Assembly (NCBI RefSeq): GCF_014652515.1
Contig: NZ_BMYY01000004.1
Span: 282,480 to 346,479, forward strand
Length of the DNA: 64,000 nt
Reading direction: 5' to 3'
Source of the DNA: Bacterioplanes sanyensis
GTDB lineage: Bacteria > Pseudomonadota > Gammaproteobacteria > Pseudomonadales > Oceanobacteraceae
Shown here: piece by piece, positions 27,139-36,109 of the stretch
Layout: each line of letters opens with the position of its first letter
Numbering within the stretch: the stretch's first letter is position 1
Position numbers and translations under genes: made by a program
The notes under the pieces: generated by a model
Databases searched by the model: none
What the model saw: only the letters and a program-made list of their open reading frames with translations
What the model was told of the DNA's origin: nothing

Positions 27139-29772
27139 CTAGCCCGTGTTGCGCATGCCCGCCGCGATACCGGCCATGGTGACTTTTAACGCTTGCTCAA
27201 CCAACTCATTGGTCACATCGCCCGCTTGACGATCTCGATACAGCAGCTCGCTTTGCAGATAATGTAACGGATCTGTGTAGGGGTTACGCACCGTCATCGA
27301 ATGCTGCAAGCTGGGGTTGTCCTCCAGCAAATGCTGCTGCTGTTTTATTTGCAACACCAGCTCACGCGCCCGTTCCAAGCGCTGGCGCAATAAACTACCC
27401 AATGGCTGCAGCTCTGCGGCGACTAAGCGTTTTTCATAATATACCGCGATTGCTGGGTCAGCTTTTGATAACACCATTTCCAACATATCAATGTAGGTGC
27501 GGAAAAACGGCCAGCTCTTATACATGCTGTGCAAGGTGGCCAGCTCTTCGCGCTCAATACTGGCCTGCAAAGCCTCATCCGCACCCAGCCAAGCCGGAAG
27601 CATCAATCGCATTTGCGTCCAAGCAAAAATCCAAGGGATTGCACGCAGTGTTTCTATGCCACCGCCGGCCTTACGGCGAGCCGGCCGACTGCCCAAAGCT
27701 AATTTACCTAGCTCCATTTCAGGCGTCGCAGCACGAAAATAGGTCACAAAATCCGGCTCCTCTCGCACCATTGCCCGGTACGATTGCACGCCATCACTCG
27801 CTAATTGTTGCATCAAGGCCCGCCACTCAGGCTGAGGCGCCGTAGGCGGCAGTAAGTTTGCCTCCAGCACAGATGAAACGTACACCTTTAAATTGCGCAA
27901 AGCCACGGCGGGCATACCAAATTTAAAGCGGATCATTTCACCTTGCTCGGTGACTCGTAAACCACCTTTTACCGAGCCCGGCGGCTGCGCCAAAATCGCG
28001 CTGTGTGCTGGACCACCACCACGACCAACGGTACCGCCGCGACCGTGAAAAAGACGCAAACGAATACTGGCTTCTTCCGCTGCTTGGGTCAGACTTTCTT
28101 GGGCTTGATATTGTGCCCATACAGCAGCCAGCTGGCCGGCATCTTTGGATGAGTCTGAATAACCTATCATGACTTGCTGATTTTGTTGGCAATAATCACG
28201 ATACCAAGGCACTTGCCAGAGTTTTTGCATGCGCGGTGCCGCCAACTCTAGGTCATCGAGGGTTTCAAACAAGGGCACAATCGGCAATGGCGTGCGCACT
28301 CCAGATTCCTGCAACAATAACGCAACGGCCAACACATCCGATGGCTCGCTGGCCATGGAAATAATGTAGCAAGACACACCGGCCCCGGCTTCAGATGCCA
28401 GCACTTGCATGGTATTTAACACTTCTTGTGCTTCATCCGAGGGCTGCCAGTGGTGTGGAATTAACGGACGCTGGGATTTTAATTCTCGCAGCAAAAAGGT
28501 TTGCTTCTGCTCTTCATCCCATTGGTAATAATCACCCCATTGATAAAAATCGCAGAGCTCGGCAATCACATCACTGTGGCGCGTCGATTCTTGGCGCACA
28601 TCCAGCTGCACTAGGGTCAAGCCAAAACACGCCACTCGACGAATGGTATCGAGCAAATGGCCGTCGGCAACGGTTTTCATACCTTGGCTGACTAGGCTGT
28701 CGTAACACAACAATAGCGGCTGCAATAATTGTTGTTCATCCAATAACGGCGTTTTATCGGTGGGCTTACCCGCCGCTTTAGCCTCAGCCCAGCGTCGGGT
28801 TTCTTTTAGTTGGTCACGCAGCTCATGCATGCAAGCACGATATGGTTCGTCCACTGGGTAGGCTTGACGCAGTTCGCTGCTGGCCTCGGTCATCGACAAC
28901 TGACCACTCAGGTCATGAATGTCTCGCAGCAACAAATCGGCTGCCATCCAACGCGCTAAATACAGGACTTCGCGAGTTACCTCGGAAGTAACATTAGGGT
29001 TGCCATCACGATCTCCACCCATCCAGGAAGCGATGCGCACCGGAGCGGCGGTTAATGGCAGAGGGCGGCTGCCACGAGCCAACAACTGCTCGTCTAAATG
29101 CCGAGTCAGCTCAGGAATGGCCTGCCACAAAGAGTTCTCAATGACAGCAAAGCCCCACTTAGCTTCATCCACGGCCGTCGGGCGAATACGGCGAATTTCG
29201 TCCGTTTGCCATATTTCTTCCACCAATACCGCTAGCCGCTGTTCTATGGCAAGTAATTGAGGGTGACCATCACGCAAATCGTCACGCTGCTGTAATAATT
29301 GAGAAATTTCGTCATATTTCTGGATTAAAGTCCGGCGCGTCACTTCGGTAGGATGAGCCGTTAATACCAACTCTATGCTGACATCGGCAACCTGCTGACA
29401 TAAATCTAGGCCGCGCACACCGCTGTTTTCCAAACGATCCAACAGGTCGTTAAACAGCTGATCGACATCATCATCCAAGAACTCAGAGCGACGCCAACTG
29501 GCGCCATGTTGCTGCTCAGCGATGTTGGCCAAATTCAGAAACTGATTAAAACCACGCACCACCGACAGAACCGAATCATCCGGTATGGTATTGAGCATGG
29601 CCAATAAACGATCGCGCTCATGTTCTTCACCACTGCGCGCAGCCTTCGCTTGCTGGCGAATATCTTCTATTCGCGCCAGCATCTCCTCCCCCTGATGACG
29701 GGCAATGGTTTGCCCTAACAGGTTCCCCAACAGCCGCACTTTATCGCGCAGCAGGGCATCCAGTTCACTCAT
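27139..29772 (-). CDS. ppc: Phosphoenolpyruvate carboxylase
   Basis: Fixes bicarbonate onto PEP to form oxaloacetate and refill the TCA cycle. Key motifs are present: catalytic histidine in VLTAHPTEVTRRTL, GYSDSSKDAGQLA, the glycine loop FHGRGGTVGRGGGPAH, RAIPWIFAWTQMRLMLPAW, and the C-terminal MRNTG. 877 residues matches the E. coli enzyme. The gene stands alone; the 230 bases between it and adk hold an inverted repeat (TTCGCG-gca-CGCGAA, around 27098) that may end its transcript. Confidence 0.98.
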   Translation of the reverse strand: MSELDALLRDKVRLLGNLLGQTIARHQGEEMLARIEDIRQQAKAARSGEEHERDRLLAMLNTIPDDSVLSVVRGFNQFLNLANIAEQQHGASWRRSEFLDDDVDQLFNDLLDRLENSGVRGLDLCQQVADVSIELVLTAHPTEVTRRTLIQKYDEISQLLQQRDDLRDGHPQLLAIEQRLAVLVEEIWQTDEIRRIRPTAVDEAKWGFAVIENSLWQAIPELTRHLDEQLLARGSRPLPLTAAPVRIASWMGGDRDGNPNVTSEVTREVLYLARWMAADLLLRDIHDLSGQLSMTEASSELRQAYPVDEPYRACMHELRDQLKETRRWAEAKAAGKPTDKTPLLDEQQLLQPLLLCYDSLVSQGMKTVADGHLLDTIRRVACFGLTLVQLDVRQESTRHSDVIAELCDFYQWGDYYQWDEEQKQTFLLRELKSQRPLIPHHWQPSDEAQEVLNTMQVLASEAGAGVSCYIISMASEPSDVLAVALLLQESGVRTPLPIVPLFETLDDLELAAPRMQKLWQVPWYRDYCQQNQQVMIGYSDSSKDAGQLAAVWAQYQAQESLTQAAEEASIRLRLFHGRGGTVGRGGGPAHSAILAQPPGSVKGGLRVTEQGEMIRFKFGMPAVALRNLKVYVSSVLEANLLPPTAPQPEWRALMQQLASDGVQSYRAMVREEPDFVTYFRAATPEMELGKLALGSRPARRKAGGGIETLRAIPWIFAWTQMRLMLPAWLGADEALQASIEREELATLHSMYKSWPFFRTYIDMLEMVLSKADPAIAVYYEKRLVAAELQPLGSLLRQRLERARELVLQIKQQQHLLEDNPSLQHSMTVRNPYTDPLHYLQSELLYRDRQAGDVTNELVEQALKVTMAGIAAGMRNTG

Positions 29773-30004
29773 TGCAACCTCCGTTTCTGTGCCGTTACCT
29801 CATCTTGTCTCGAATAATGGCGTTAGACAATGCCTAGAACTGCTCCGAATAGGTGCCCTAGCATCGTGAAAAAGTTCGGATGCCCTCAACACAACTGGAA
29901 GGCGCCAACACAAGGCGCTGTTAACAACGCATTCGAACTGCCGACGCGCTTCCGCTCCGTGGCTGCTAAGCTGACTCCGTCACCCCACGACAGGAGATAT
30001 CTTT

Positions 30005-30322
30005 ATGAAAACAACTGAGCTACTGTCTCACTGGCAAAAAAACTTTGGTGGCCAAGTGACGAAAAACAGCTACCAGCTGCATTTGAATGTAAAAGATGCC
30101 GCCCGAGTGGAGGCCTTAGTGGAAATGTTCCCCGCCAGCTCGCGCGAACGTATTTTGAGTGACTTAGTCAGTGCCGCATTGAATGACTTAGCCGGTCAGT
30201 TTCCCTACCAAGCTGGCCAGCAGGTAATCGCTGAAGACGAAGCTGGCGACCCCATTTATGAAGACAACGGCTTAACACCGACCTTTTTACAGCTGACGCG
30301 TAAACATCTAAGCCGGCTATAA
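30005..30322 (+). CDS. Conserved small protein, possible pilin-related chaperone-like family
   Basis: 105 residues with a clear SD (AGGAG eight bases before the ATG) and a well-behaved codon pattern. The opening KTTELLSHWQKNFGG, the central VEMFPASSRERILSDLVSAAL and the acidic DEAGDPIYEDNGLTPTFL resemble a small gammaproteobacterial family that I recall being annotated loosely as type 1 pili tip component. I cannot confirm that function from sequence; there is no signal peptide, so an extracellular pilin role is doubtful. It is alone between ppc and mazG. Confidence 0.8.
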   Translation: MKTTELLSHWQKNFGGQVTKNSYQLHLNVKDAARVEALVEMFPASSRERILSDLVSAALNDLAGQFPYQAGQQVIAEDEAGDPIYEDNGLTPTFLQLTRKHLSRL

Positions 30323-30330
30323 CAGCGCTT

Positions 30331-30463
30331 GGGGACCTCTAAACACCTCTGTTCTCAGTTTGGCTGAATAAAAATCATCTTGGGACGCTCATTAACCAGC
30401 GTAAATTCCGCTGCGCTACAATTCTTTAGCCACAATGTCGCCTCCGAGGTTTTAGAGGCTTTC
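30331..30463. mobile_element. Short inverted-repeat element (about 133 bp) before mazG
   Basis: The left end GGGGACCTCTAAACACCTCTG and the complement of the right end, GGAAAGCCTCTAAAACCTCGG, match at most positions, giving imperfect terminal repeats of about 20 bases. No coding capacity lies between them. The ends differ from the 25872-26138 MITE, so this would be a second family or a solo relic. It sits in the gap between the small gene and the convergent mazG. Confidence 0.5.
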
Positions 30464-30489
30464 CAACACGGAGCTGCCTGCCAATGACA

Positions 30490-31302
30490 TCATGATTCCG
30501 ACGCTTGGCGCTTGGCTTGTTGCCAAGCTTGTTCCATTTGCTCGGCATCCACCTGCTGCCAGCCTCCCTGCTGTGCCACAACGGTCTCCACATGAGCAAA
30601 GCGCTGGCTAAAACGCTGGTTGCAACCGCGCAAAGCGACTTCGGGATCAATTTTTAAATGACGGGCCAAGTTGGTCACTGCAAATAGCAGATCACCAATT
30701 TCATGCTGCAGGCGCTGCGTTTGTCGCGCTTCAATTTCCTCTTCAACTTCCTGCAGCTCTTCATGTATTTTCGCCACCACGCCAGCAATATCTGACCAAT
30801 CAAATCCGACCTTACTGGCTTTTTTCTGCAGCTTGACGGCACGCTGCATCGCCGGCAACGCCAGCGGAACATCCGCTAAAATCGAGTCGCAGGGCGGCTT
30901 GCTTTTTTCTTGCTGCTTGATGGCTTCCCAGTTGGTAGCCACTTCCGCTTCTTCCGGCGTGGTATCCGCGTCGCGCTCACTCGTTAGTGTGCCTGCAGGG
31001 AAAACATGAGGGTGGCGACGAATCAACTTCTGTACCAGTTTATCAATGATGGTGGCAACGGAAAAATGTTGCTGCTCCTGTGCTAACTGACCGTAAAAAA
31101 TCACCTGAAATAACAGATCACCCAGCTCTTCTTCTAAATGCGGCCAGTCACGACGCTCAATGGCATCCGCGACTTCATACGCCTCTTCTAGGGTATGTGG
31201 CAAAATGCTGTGAAAGTCTTGTTTTAAATCCCAAGGGCAACCCGTTTGTGGGTTGCGCAAACGGGCCATGCAGTACAATAAATCCTGCAGCTGGTATGGC
31301 AT
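30490..31302 (-). CDS. mazG: Nucleoside triphosphate pyrophosphohydrolase MazG
   Basis: Hydrolyses (d)NTPs to monophosphates and PPi; in E. coli it also lowers ppGpp-linked toxicity. Two MazG domains are visible with the acidic metal motifs EEAYEVADAIE...HLEEELGDLLFQ (residues about 35-70) and LQEVEEEIEAR...LQHEIGDLLFAV (about 170-210). 270 residues is usual. The start overlaps the relA stop by one base (TAATG), tying its synthesis to relA. Confidence 0.95.
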   Translation of the reverse strand: MPYQLQDLLYCMARLRNPQTGCPWDLKQDFHSILPHTLEEAYEVADAIERRDWPHLEEELGDLLFQVIFYGQLAQEQQHFSVATIIDKLVQKLIRRHPHVFPAGTLTSERDADTTPEEAEVATNWEAIKQQEKSKPPCDSILADVPLALPAMQRAVKLQKKASKVGFDWSDIAGVVAKIHEELQEVEEEIEARQTQRLQHEIGDLLFAVTNLARHLKIDPEVALRGCNQRFSQRFAHVETVVAQQGGWQQVDAEQMEQAWQQAKRQASES

Positions 31303-33560
31303 TATGCGCCTCCACGCACACGTCGAGCAGATACCACATTGGGTAACTGGTCAATTTTATTCATCAGCCGAGCGAAGTGCTCTAGGCTGTCTACTTCAAC
31401 CGTCAAGGTCATCAGCGCGGTATTATCGTTGCGATTGGTTTGCGTGTTTACCGACAATACATTGATGCGTTCATTGGCGAGCAAGCCACTGACGTCACGC
31501 AATAAGCCCGTGCGGTCATAGGCGGAGATTTTCATATCCACCGGATAACGCTGTTGAGGCTCTCCGCCCCAGCTCACCTGCAAAATACGCTGTGGCTCTA
31601 GGGAGCTGAGATGCAATAGGTTGTCACAATCACTGCGATGCACGACCACACCACGACCAATAGTGACATAGCCTTGAATATCATCGCCTGGCACTGGCGA
31701 GCAACAACTGGCGAGCTGAGTCAGTAAATTACCCACTCCTTCAATGACAATGTCGTTGCCTTGGTCATTGCGTGGTTTTGCCGGCTGAGAGCGACGCAGC
31801 AATGGCAGCTCTTGTTGGTCTATGGGCGTGGGGTGACGCTGATCGACTTGCTGCAGCACGTGATGAACAATTTGCCCCAGACGCAAGTCACCGGCACCGA
31901 CAGCGGCGTACATATCGTCCGTGGTTTTCATGTTCATTTTTTCTGCGATCGGCTGCAATGCTTCATCTGCCAGGTCGAGTCGATCCAGTTCACGCAGCAC
32001 CATTTGCCGACCTTCTTCGATATTCTGGTCACGCGCTTGGCGCTTAAACCAATGCGTAACCTTGGCGCGGGCACGCGTAGTGTGCAAATAACCGGAATCT
32101 GGATAGAGCCAGTCGCGACTCGGATGAGCATTGGCACTGGTCAGAATCTCCACCTGCTCACCGGTTTTTAATAAATACGTCAGCGGCACAATACGGCCGT
32201 TAACTTTGGCACCCCGGCATTTATTACCCACTTCGGTATGCACGCGATAGGCGAAATCCACCGGTGTCGCTTTGGGCGGTAAATCCACCACGTGACCGTC
32301 GGGGGTAAAGACGTAAATGCGGTCCGGATTGATATCCGAGCGAAACTCCCCCGCCAGCTCGGGCAGGTCATCCAGCTCTTCATGCCATTCCAACACCTGC
32401 CGCAGCCAAGCGATTTTTTGCTCATAGCCCTGGTCTTTGGCACTGGTGTCGGTGCCCTTGTAAAGCCAATGTGCGCACACCCCCAGCTCGGCATCTTCAT
32501 GCATGGCATGGGTACGAATCTGCACTTCAAGAATTTTGCCTTCCGTGTCGATCACCGCGGTATGCAATGAGCGATAACCGTTTTCTTTCGGGTTAGCAAT
32601 GTAGTCATCAAACTCGTGGGGAATGTGCCGCCACAGCGAATGCACAATCCCAAGCGCGGCATAACAGTCACGTAATTCGGGCACCAGAATGCGCACTGCG
32701 CGAATATCGTAAATCTGCGAAAAATCGAGATTTTTACGACTCATTTTGCGCCAGATGCTGTAAATATGCTTAGCACGACCGTACACGTCACACTTGATAC
32801 CGGCCGCTAATATTTCATCACGCAAACGCTGTACGGCTTGCTCAATGTATTGCTGGCGCGCCATGCGTTTTTCGTCCAGCAGTTTGGCAATTTGCTTGTA
32901 CGCTTCAGGTTGCAGATAGCGGAAGGAGAGATCCTCTAACTCCCACTTCAAATGGCCAATACCGAGGCGATGCGCCAGCGGCGCATAAATACTGAAGACT
33001 TCATCGGCAACCTTGCGACGCTTATCATCGGGGGCATCTTTTACCGCCCGAATGGCCGAGGTGCGCTCCGCCAGCTTGATTAGCGCCACACGCACGTCGT
33101 CGATCATGGCTACCAGCATTTTGCGCAGGTTATCGACCTGGGCTTCACGCTGCCCCAGTACGGTATCCGCGCTGGAGTTCTGAATGGCGCTGATGGCCGC
33201 CATGCGTAGCACACCTTCAATCAGTTTGGCGACTTCTTCACCGAACTGGCGCTCTACTTTCTGCAGTGATACCCGACCTTCGCGCACGGCACGATAAAGA
33301 ATGGCGGCGACAATCGAGTCGGTGTCCAAGCGCAAATCAAGCAGAATGTAGGCCATCTCGATGCCCATTTGCGCACTGTCAATGGACCAATAGGTGCGGT
33401 TGGCAATGGCTTCGTCAGACAATTGCTTCGCCAATATCAGGGCTTCACGTAAGCGCTCTGGGTCTTTGACGTCTTGCGACTGCTGAACGCTCTCTAACCA
33501 GCGTTCGACATCCAATGAGCCGTCGTGCAGCAGCGGGTGATCTTCACGTACTTTAACCAT
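31302..33560 (-). CDS. relA: GTP pyrophosphokinase RelA
   Basis: The ribosome-bound (p)ppGpp synthetase of the stringent response. The order is degenerate HD domain, synthetase, TGS (YVFTPDGHVVDLPPKATPVDFA), zinc-finger/helical region and ACT (VDMKISAYDRTGLLRDVSGLL). The hydrolase HD motif is lost (AAILYRAVREGRV where SpoT has LLHD), and the synthetase has the RelA-type EFDD, so it should synthesise only. 752 residues is normal. It lies in the rlmD-relA-mazG unit, two bases after rlmD. Confidence 0.97.
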   Translation of the reverse strand: MVKVREDHPLLHDGSLDVERWLESVQQSQDVKDPERLREALILAKQLSDEAIANRTYWSIDSAQMGIEMAYILLDLRLDTDSIVAAILYRAVREGRVSLQKVERQFGEEVAKLIEGVLRMAAISAIQNSSADTVLGQREAQVDNLRKMLVAMIDDVRVALIKLAERTSAIRAVKDAPDDKRRKVADEVFSIYAPLAHRLGIGHLKWELEDLSFRYLQPEAYKQIAKLLDEKRMARQQYIEQAVQRLRDEILAAGIKCDVYGRAKHIYSIWRKMSRKNLDFSQIYDIRAVRILVPELRDCYAALGIVHSLWRHIPHEFDDYIANPKENGYRSLHTAVIDTEGKILEVQIRTHAMHEDAELGVCAHWLYKGTDTSAKDQGYEQKIAWLRQVLEWHEELDDLPELAGEFRSDINPDRIYVFTPDGHVVDLPPKATPVDFAYRVHTEVGNKCRGAKVNGRIVPLTYLLKTGEQVEILTSANAHPSRDWLYPDSGYLHTTRARAKVTHWFKRQARDQNIEEGRQMVLRELDRLDLADEALQPIAEKMNMKTTDDMYAAVGAGDLRLGQIVHHVLQQVDQRHPTPIDQQELPLLRRSQPAKPRNDQGNDIVIEGVGNLLTQLASCCSPVPGDDIQGYVTIGRGVVVHRSDCDNLLHLSSLEPQRILQVSWGGEPQQRYPVDMKISAYDRTGLLRDVSGLLANERINVLSVNTQTNRNDNTALMTLTVEVDSLEHFARLMNKIDQLPNVVSARRVRGGA

Positions 33561-33562
33561 AA

Positions 33563-34891
33563 TTATTTCCCCACCCTGGTCAGTAACACCATGGTTTCCA
33601 CATGATGGGTCTGTGGAAACATATCCATAATTCCGGCTTTTACCACCCGGTAACCGCCCTGAGTCAGCCGCCGCAAATCCCGGGTTAGCGTAGCAGCATC
33701 ACAAGCAACATACAGGATTCTATTGACCGCCTCATCTAACAAGTGTTCGACCACAGCTTCAGCCCCAGCACGGGGGGGATCCAACAATACCGCCGATAGG
33801 TCAGGTAAGCCCACCAGCCCGCCAGCTTGTGATAGATCCACACAGCTAGCTTGGATTTCCAGCCCTTGCTGTTGGGCTTGTTGCTGCAAACGCGTCACCA
33901 TCGTGACTTGCCCTTCTAGCGCCAGCACCTGAGCTTCACGGCGGGCCAAGGCCATGGTGAAGTTGCCATGGCCGGCAAAAAAGTCAGCGATCAACTCTCC
34001 CCTTTGTGGCTGCAACCATGCCATGGCTTGCTGCACCATCAAGGCATTAATCGCGCCATTCACTTGAATAAAGTCATCTGGGTGTACGGCCAGAGGCGCG
34101 CCATCAACTGGGTAGTGCAGGGGCGCATAATCAGACCGCAAGGGCTGAGAAGGTTCGTCTTTGTGATATTTCACCCACAGCTGCACTGGCAATGTCGTCT
34201 CTGGCTGTTCAACGAACACCTGATCGACAAACGCCTGCAGTGATTGCTGGCTGGTCTCGTCCAGCCGTTTCAGCAAGCGCAAGGTCAACACCAATGCCTG
34301 ATCCGTTTGCAGCACCTCGATTTGCGTTAGCTCTGCACGCCGCGGCCAATCACGTAAGAACTGCCGCCAGCGCTGCCAATGAAGCAATGGATGCTCGATC
34401 AGTACAGCGCACTGGTCGATGTCGGTTAAATGACTTGAGCCAGCCTCGCGAAAACCTAGGTACACTTGCTGCTTTGCTTGGCTATAACGCACCCCCAGCC
34501 GCGCTTTGCGGCGGTAATGCCAAGGCTCGGCAGTGAGTGGCGGTGCCCATTCAGTGACGCTCACACCAGCGCGCTGGAACTCACGTGCTACTCGGGCTTG
34601 CTTGGCTTGCACCTGAGCCGAATACGACAGATGTTGTAGGTGACAGCCACCACAGCGCTGGTAGTGCGGACACGAGGGTTCGACACGCTCAGGGCTTGGC
34701 TTAAGAATGCGCTTTAGATGCGTGTACTGTACTTTGTGGCGCCGCTCAGCCAGTGACACTTCTACTTCTTCTCCTGGCAGGGCGCCTGGGACGAAATACA
34801 CATCACGACCGCGACGGGCAACACCCAATCCCTCCGATGTTAAATTGTCGACCTGCAATGTCAGCAAGCGGGGAGACGATTGACGCACCAT
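33563..34891 (-). CDS. rlmD: 23S rRNA (uracil1939-C5)-methyltransferase RlmD
   Basis: An RumA-type SAM methyltransferase with an N-terminal TRAM domain (LTLQVDNLTSEGLGVARR) and a [4Fe-4S] cluster site (CPHYQRCGGCHLQHL, plus an upstream cysteine candidate). The SAM motif is IADFFAGHGNFTMALA. The catalytic DPPR motif is in VLLDPPRAGAEAV, and the nucleophilic cysteine is in ILYVACDAATLTRDL. 442 residues is typical. First gene of rlmD-relA-mazG. Confidence 0.96.
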   Translation of the reverse strand: MVRQSSPRLLTLQVDNLTSEGLGVARRGRDVYFVPGALPGEEVEVSLAERRHKVQYTHLKRILKPSPERVEPSCPHYQRCGGCHLQHLSYSAQVQAKQARVAREFQRAGVSVTEWAPPLTAEPWHYRRKARLGVRYSQAKQQVYLGFREAGSSHLTDIDQCAVLIEHPLLHWQRWRQFLRDWPRRAELTQIEVLQTDQALVLTLRLLKRLDETSQQSLQAFVDQVFVEQPETTLPVQLWVKYHKDEPSQPLRSDYAPLHYPVDGAPLAVHPDDFIQVNGAINALMVQQAMAWLQPQRGELIADFFAGHGNFTMALARREAQVLALEGQVTMVTRLQQQAQQQGLEIQASCVDLSQAGGLVGLPDLSAVLLDPPRAGAEAVVEHLLDEAVNRILYVACDAATLTRDLRRLTQGGYRVVKAGIMDMFPQTHHVETMVLLTRVGK

Positions 34892-35012
34892 AAATATCCT
34901 CAGTCAGCCAAGCTGCCGGCCATCAGCAGCAGCGGGCATTATTGGCATCTGCGAGGGCATTTCAAGGGCGCATTGGTGAGCATGTGTTACTCACCACAGT
35001 GACAATGACGGT

Positions 35013-35912
35013 TTAACGGGCAAATACGCCAGAAGATAGATAGCGATCACCGCGGTCGCAAATGATGCAGACGATGGTGGCATCCTGTAGCTCGCTGGCC
35101 AATTGCAGCGCTCCCGCCACGCTACCGCCAGATGATACTCCGGCAAAAATACCCTCCTCCCGCGCCAAGCGACGCATGGCGTCTTCCGCTTGCTGCTGAC
35201 TGATATCCAGCACTTGATCCACCCGAGTGGCATCATAGATGGTGGGCAGATAAGCCTCAGGCCAGCGCCGGATACCAGGAATAGAAGCGCCCTCAGCCGG
35301 CTGCAAACCGATGATCTGCACATCAGGGTTGCGTTCTTTCAAGTAGCGCGAAGTACCCATAATGGTGCCCGTGGTGCCCATGGAGCTAACAAAGTGTGTA
35401 ATTTGTCCACCAGTTTGCTGCCATATTTCTGGCCCCGTGCCTTCATAGTGCGCCTGTGGGTTATCCAGATTACCAAACTGGTTCAGTACAATGCCTTCAC
35501 CACGCTGTTGCATGGCCAGCGCCAGGTCACGCGCGCCCTCCATGCCGTCTTCCTGACTCACCAAAATCAGCTCCGCACCGTAAGCCTCCATCGCCCAACG
35601 GCGTTCCATGGTGGCGTTATCGGGCATGATCAACACCATGCGATAGCCCATAATGGCCGCGGCCATCGCCAGTGCAATACCAGTATTACCACTGGTAGCC
35701 TCGATCAAGGTATCGCCTGGTTGAATATCGCCGCGCTGTTGAGCTCGCTGAATCATCGATAACGCTGGTCGGTCTTTCACTGAGCCAGCCGGGTTATTGC
35801 CTTCTAACTTTAATAACACTGTGCTGCTGCAATCCGGTGGCAGCATTCTCTGCAAACGGACCAGTGGTGTCTGGCCGACACAGTCGGCAATGGTGGAATA
35901 CTGAATGCTCAC
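35013..35912 (-). CDS. cysM: Cysteine synthase B
   Basis: A PLP enzyme that makes cysteine from O-acetylserine and sulfide or thiosulfate. The PLP lysine is in NPAGSVKDRPAL, the phosphate loop is TSGNTGIAL, and the substrate loop is SSMGTTGTIMG. I place the start at a GTG (35912), where the family N-terminus (SIQYSTIADCVGQTPLVRL) begins and AAGG lies eight bases upstream. The frame is open to 36017, but those 35 residues are not family-like. The next gene on the left, rlmD, is about 120 bases away. Confidence 0.95.
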   Translation of the reverse strand: MSIQYSTIADCVGQTPLVRLQRMLPPDCSSTVLLKLEGNNPAGSVKDRPALSMIQRAQQRGDIQPGDTLIEATSGNTGIALAMAAAIMGYRMVLIMPDNATMERRWAMEAYGAELILVSQEDGMEGARDLALAMQQRGEGIVLNQFGNLDNPQAHYEGTGPEIWQQTGGQITHFVSSMGTTGTIMGTSRYLKERNPDVQIIGLQPAEGASIPGIRRWPEAYLPTIYDATRVDQVLDISQQQAEDAMRRLAREEGIFAGVSSGGSVAGALQLASELQDATIVCIICDRGDRYLSSGVFAR

Positions 35913-36109
35913 AAGTTCGCCTTCACGATATAAATGCGCGCATGATAACCACCCCAAAGCATAATGCGTAATAGCGAAACGGCATTTGCTTATAGCCACC
36001 CAAGGCCGCTTACTCATTGCGGTCGCCGCTGCTGACCGATAATCTAGCCTGCCGGCAAGGCTAAACTGCTGATGACCGGCCTTGTGTATTGCAGTGGTGA
36101 ACCTTCCGT

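Noticed and set aside
29840..29890. Possible MITE ends (GGTGCCCTAG and TTCGGATGCCCT)
   Set aside because: Only about ten bases match and no partner end is found within a plausible distance.
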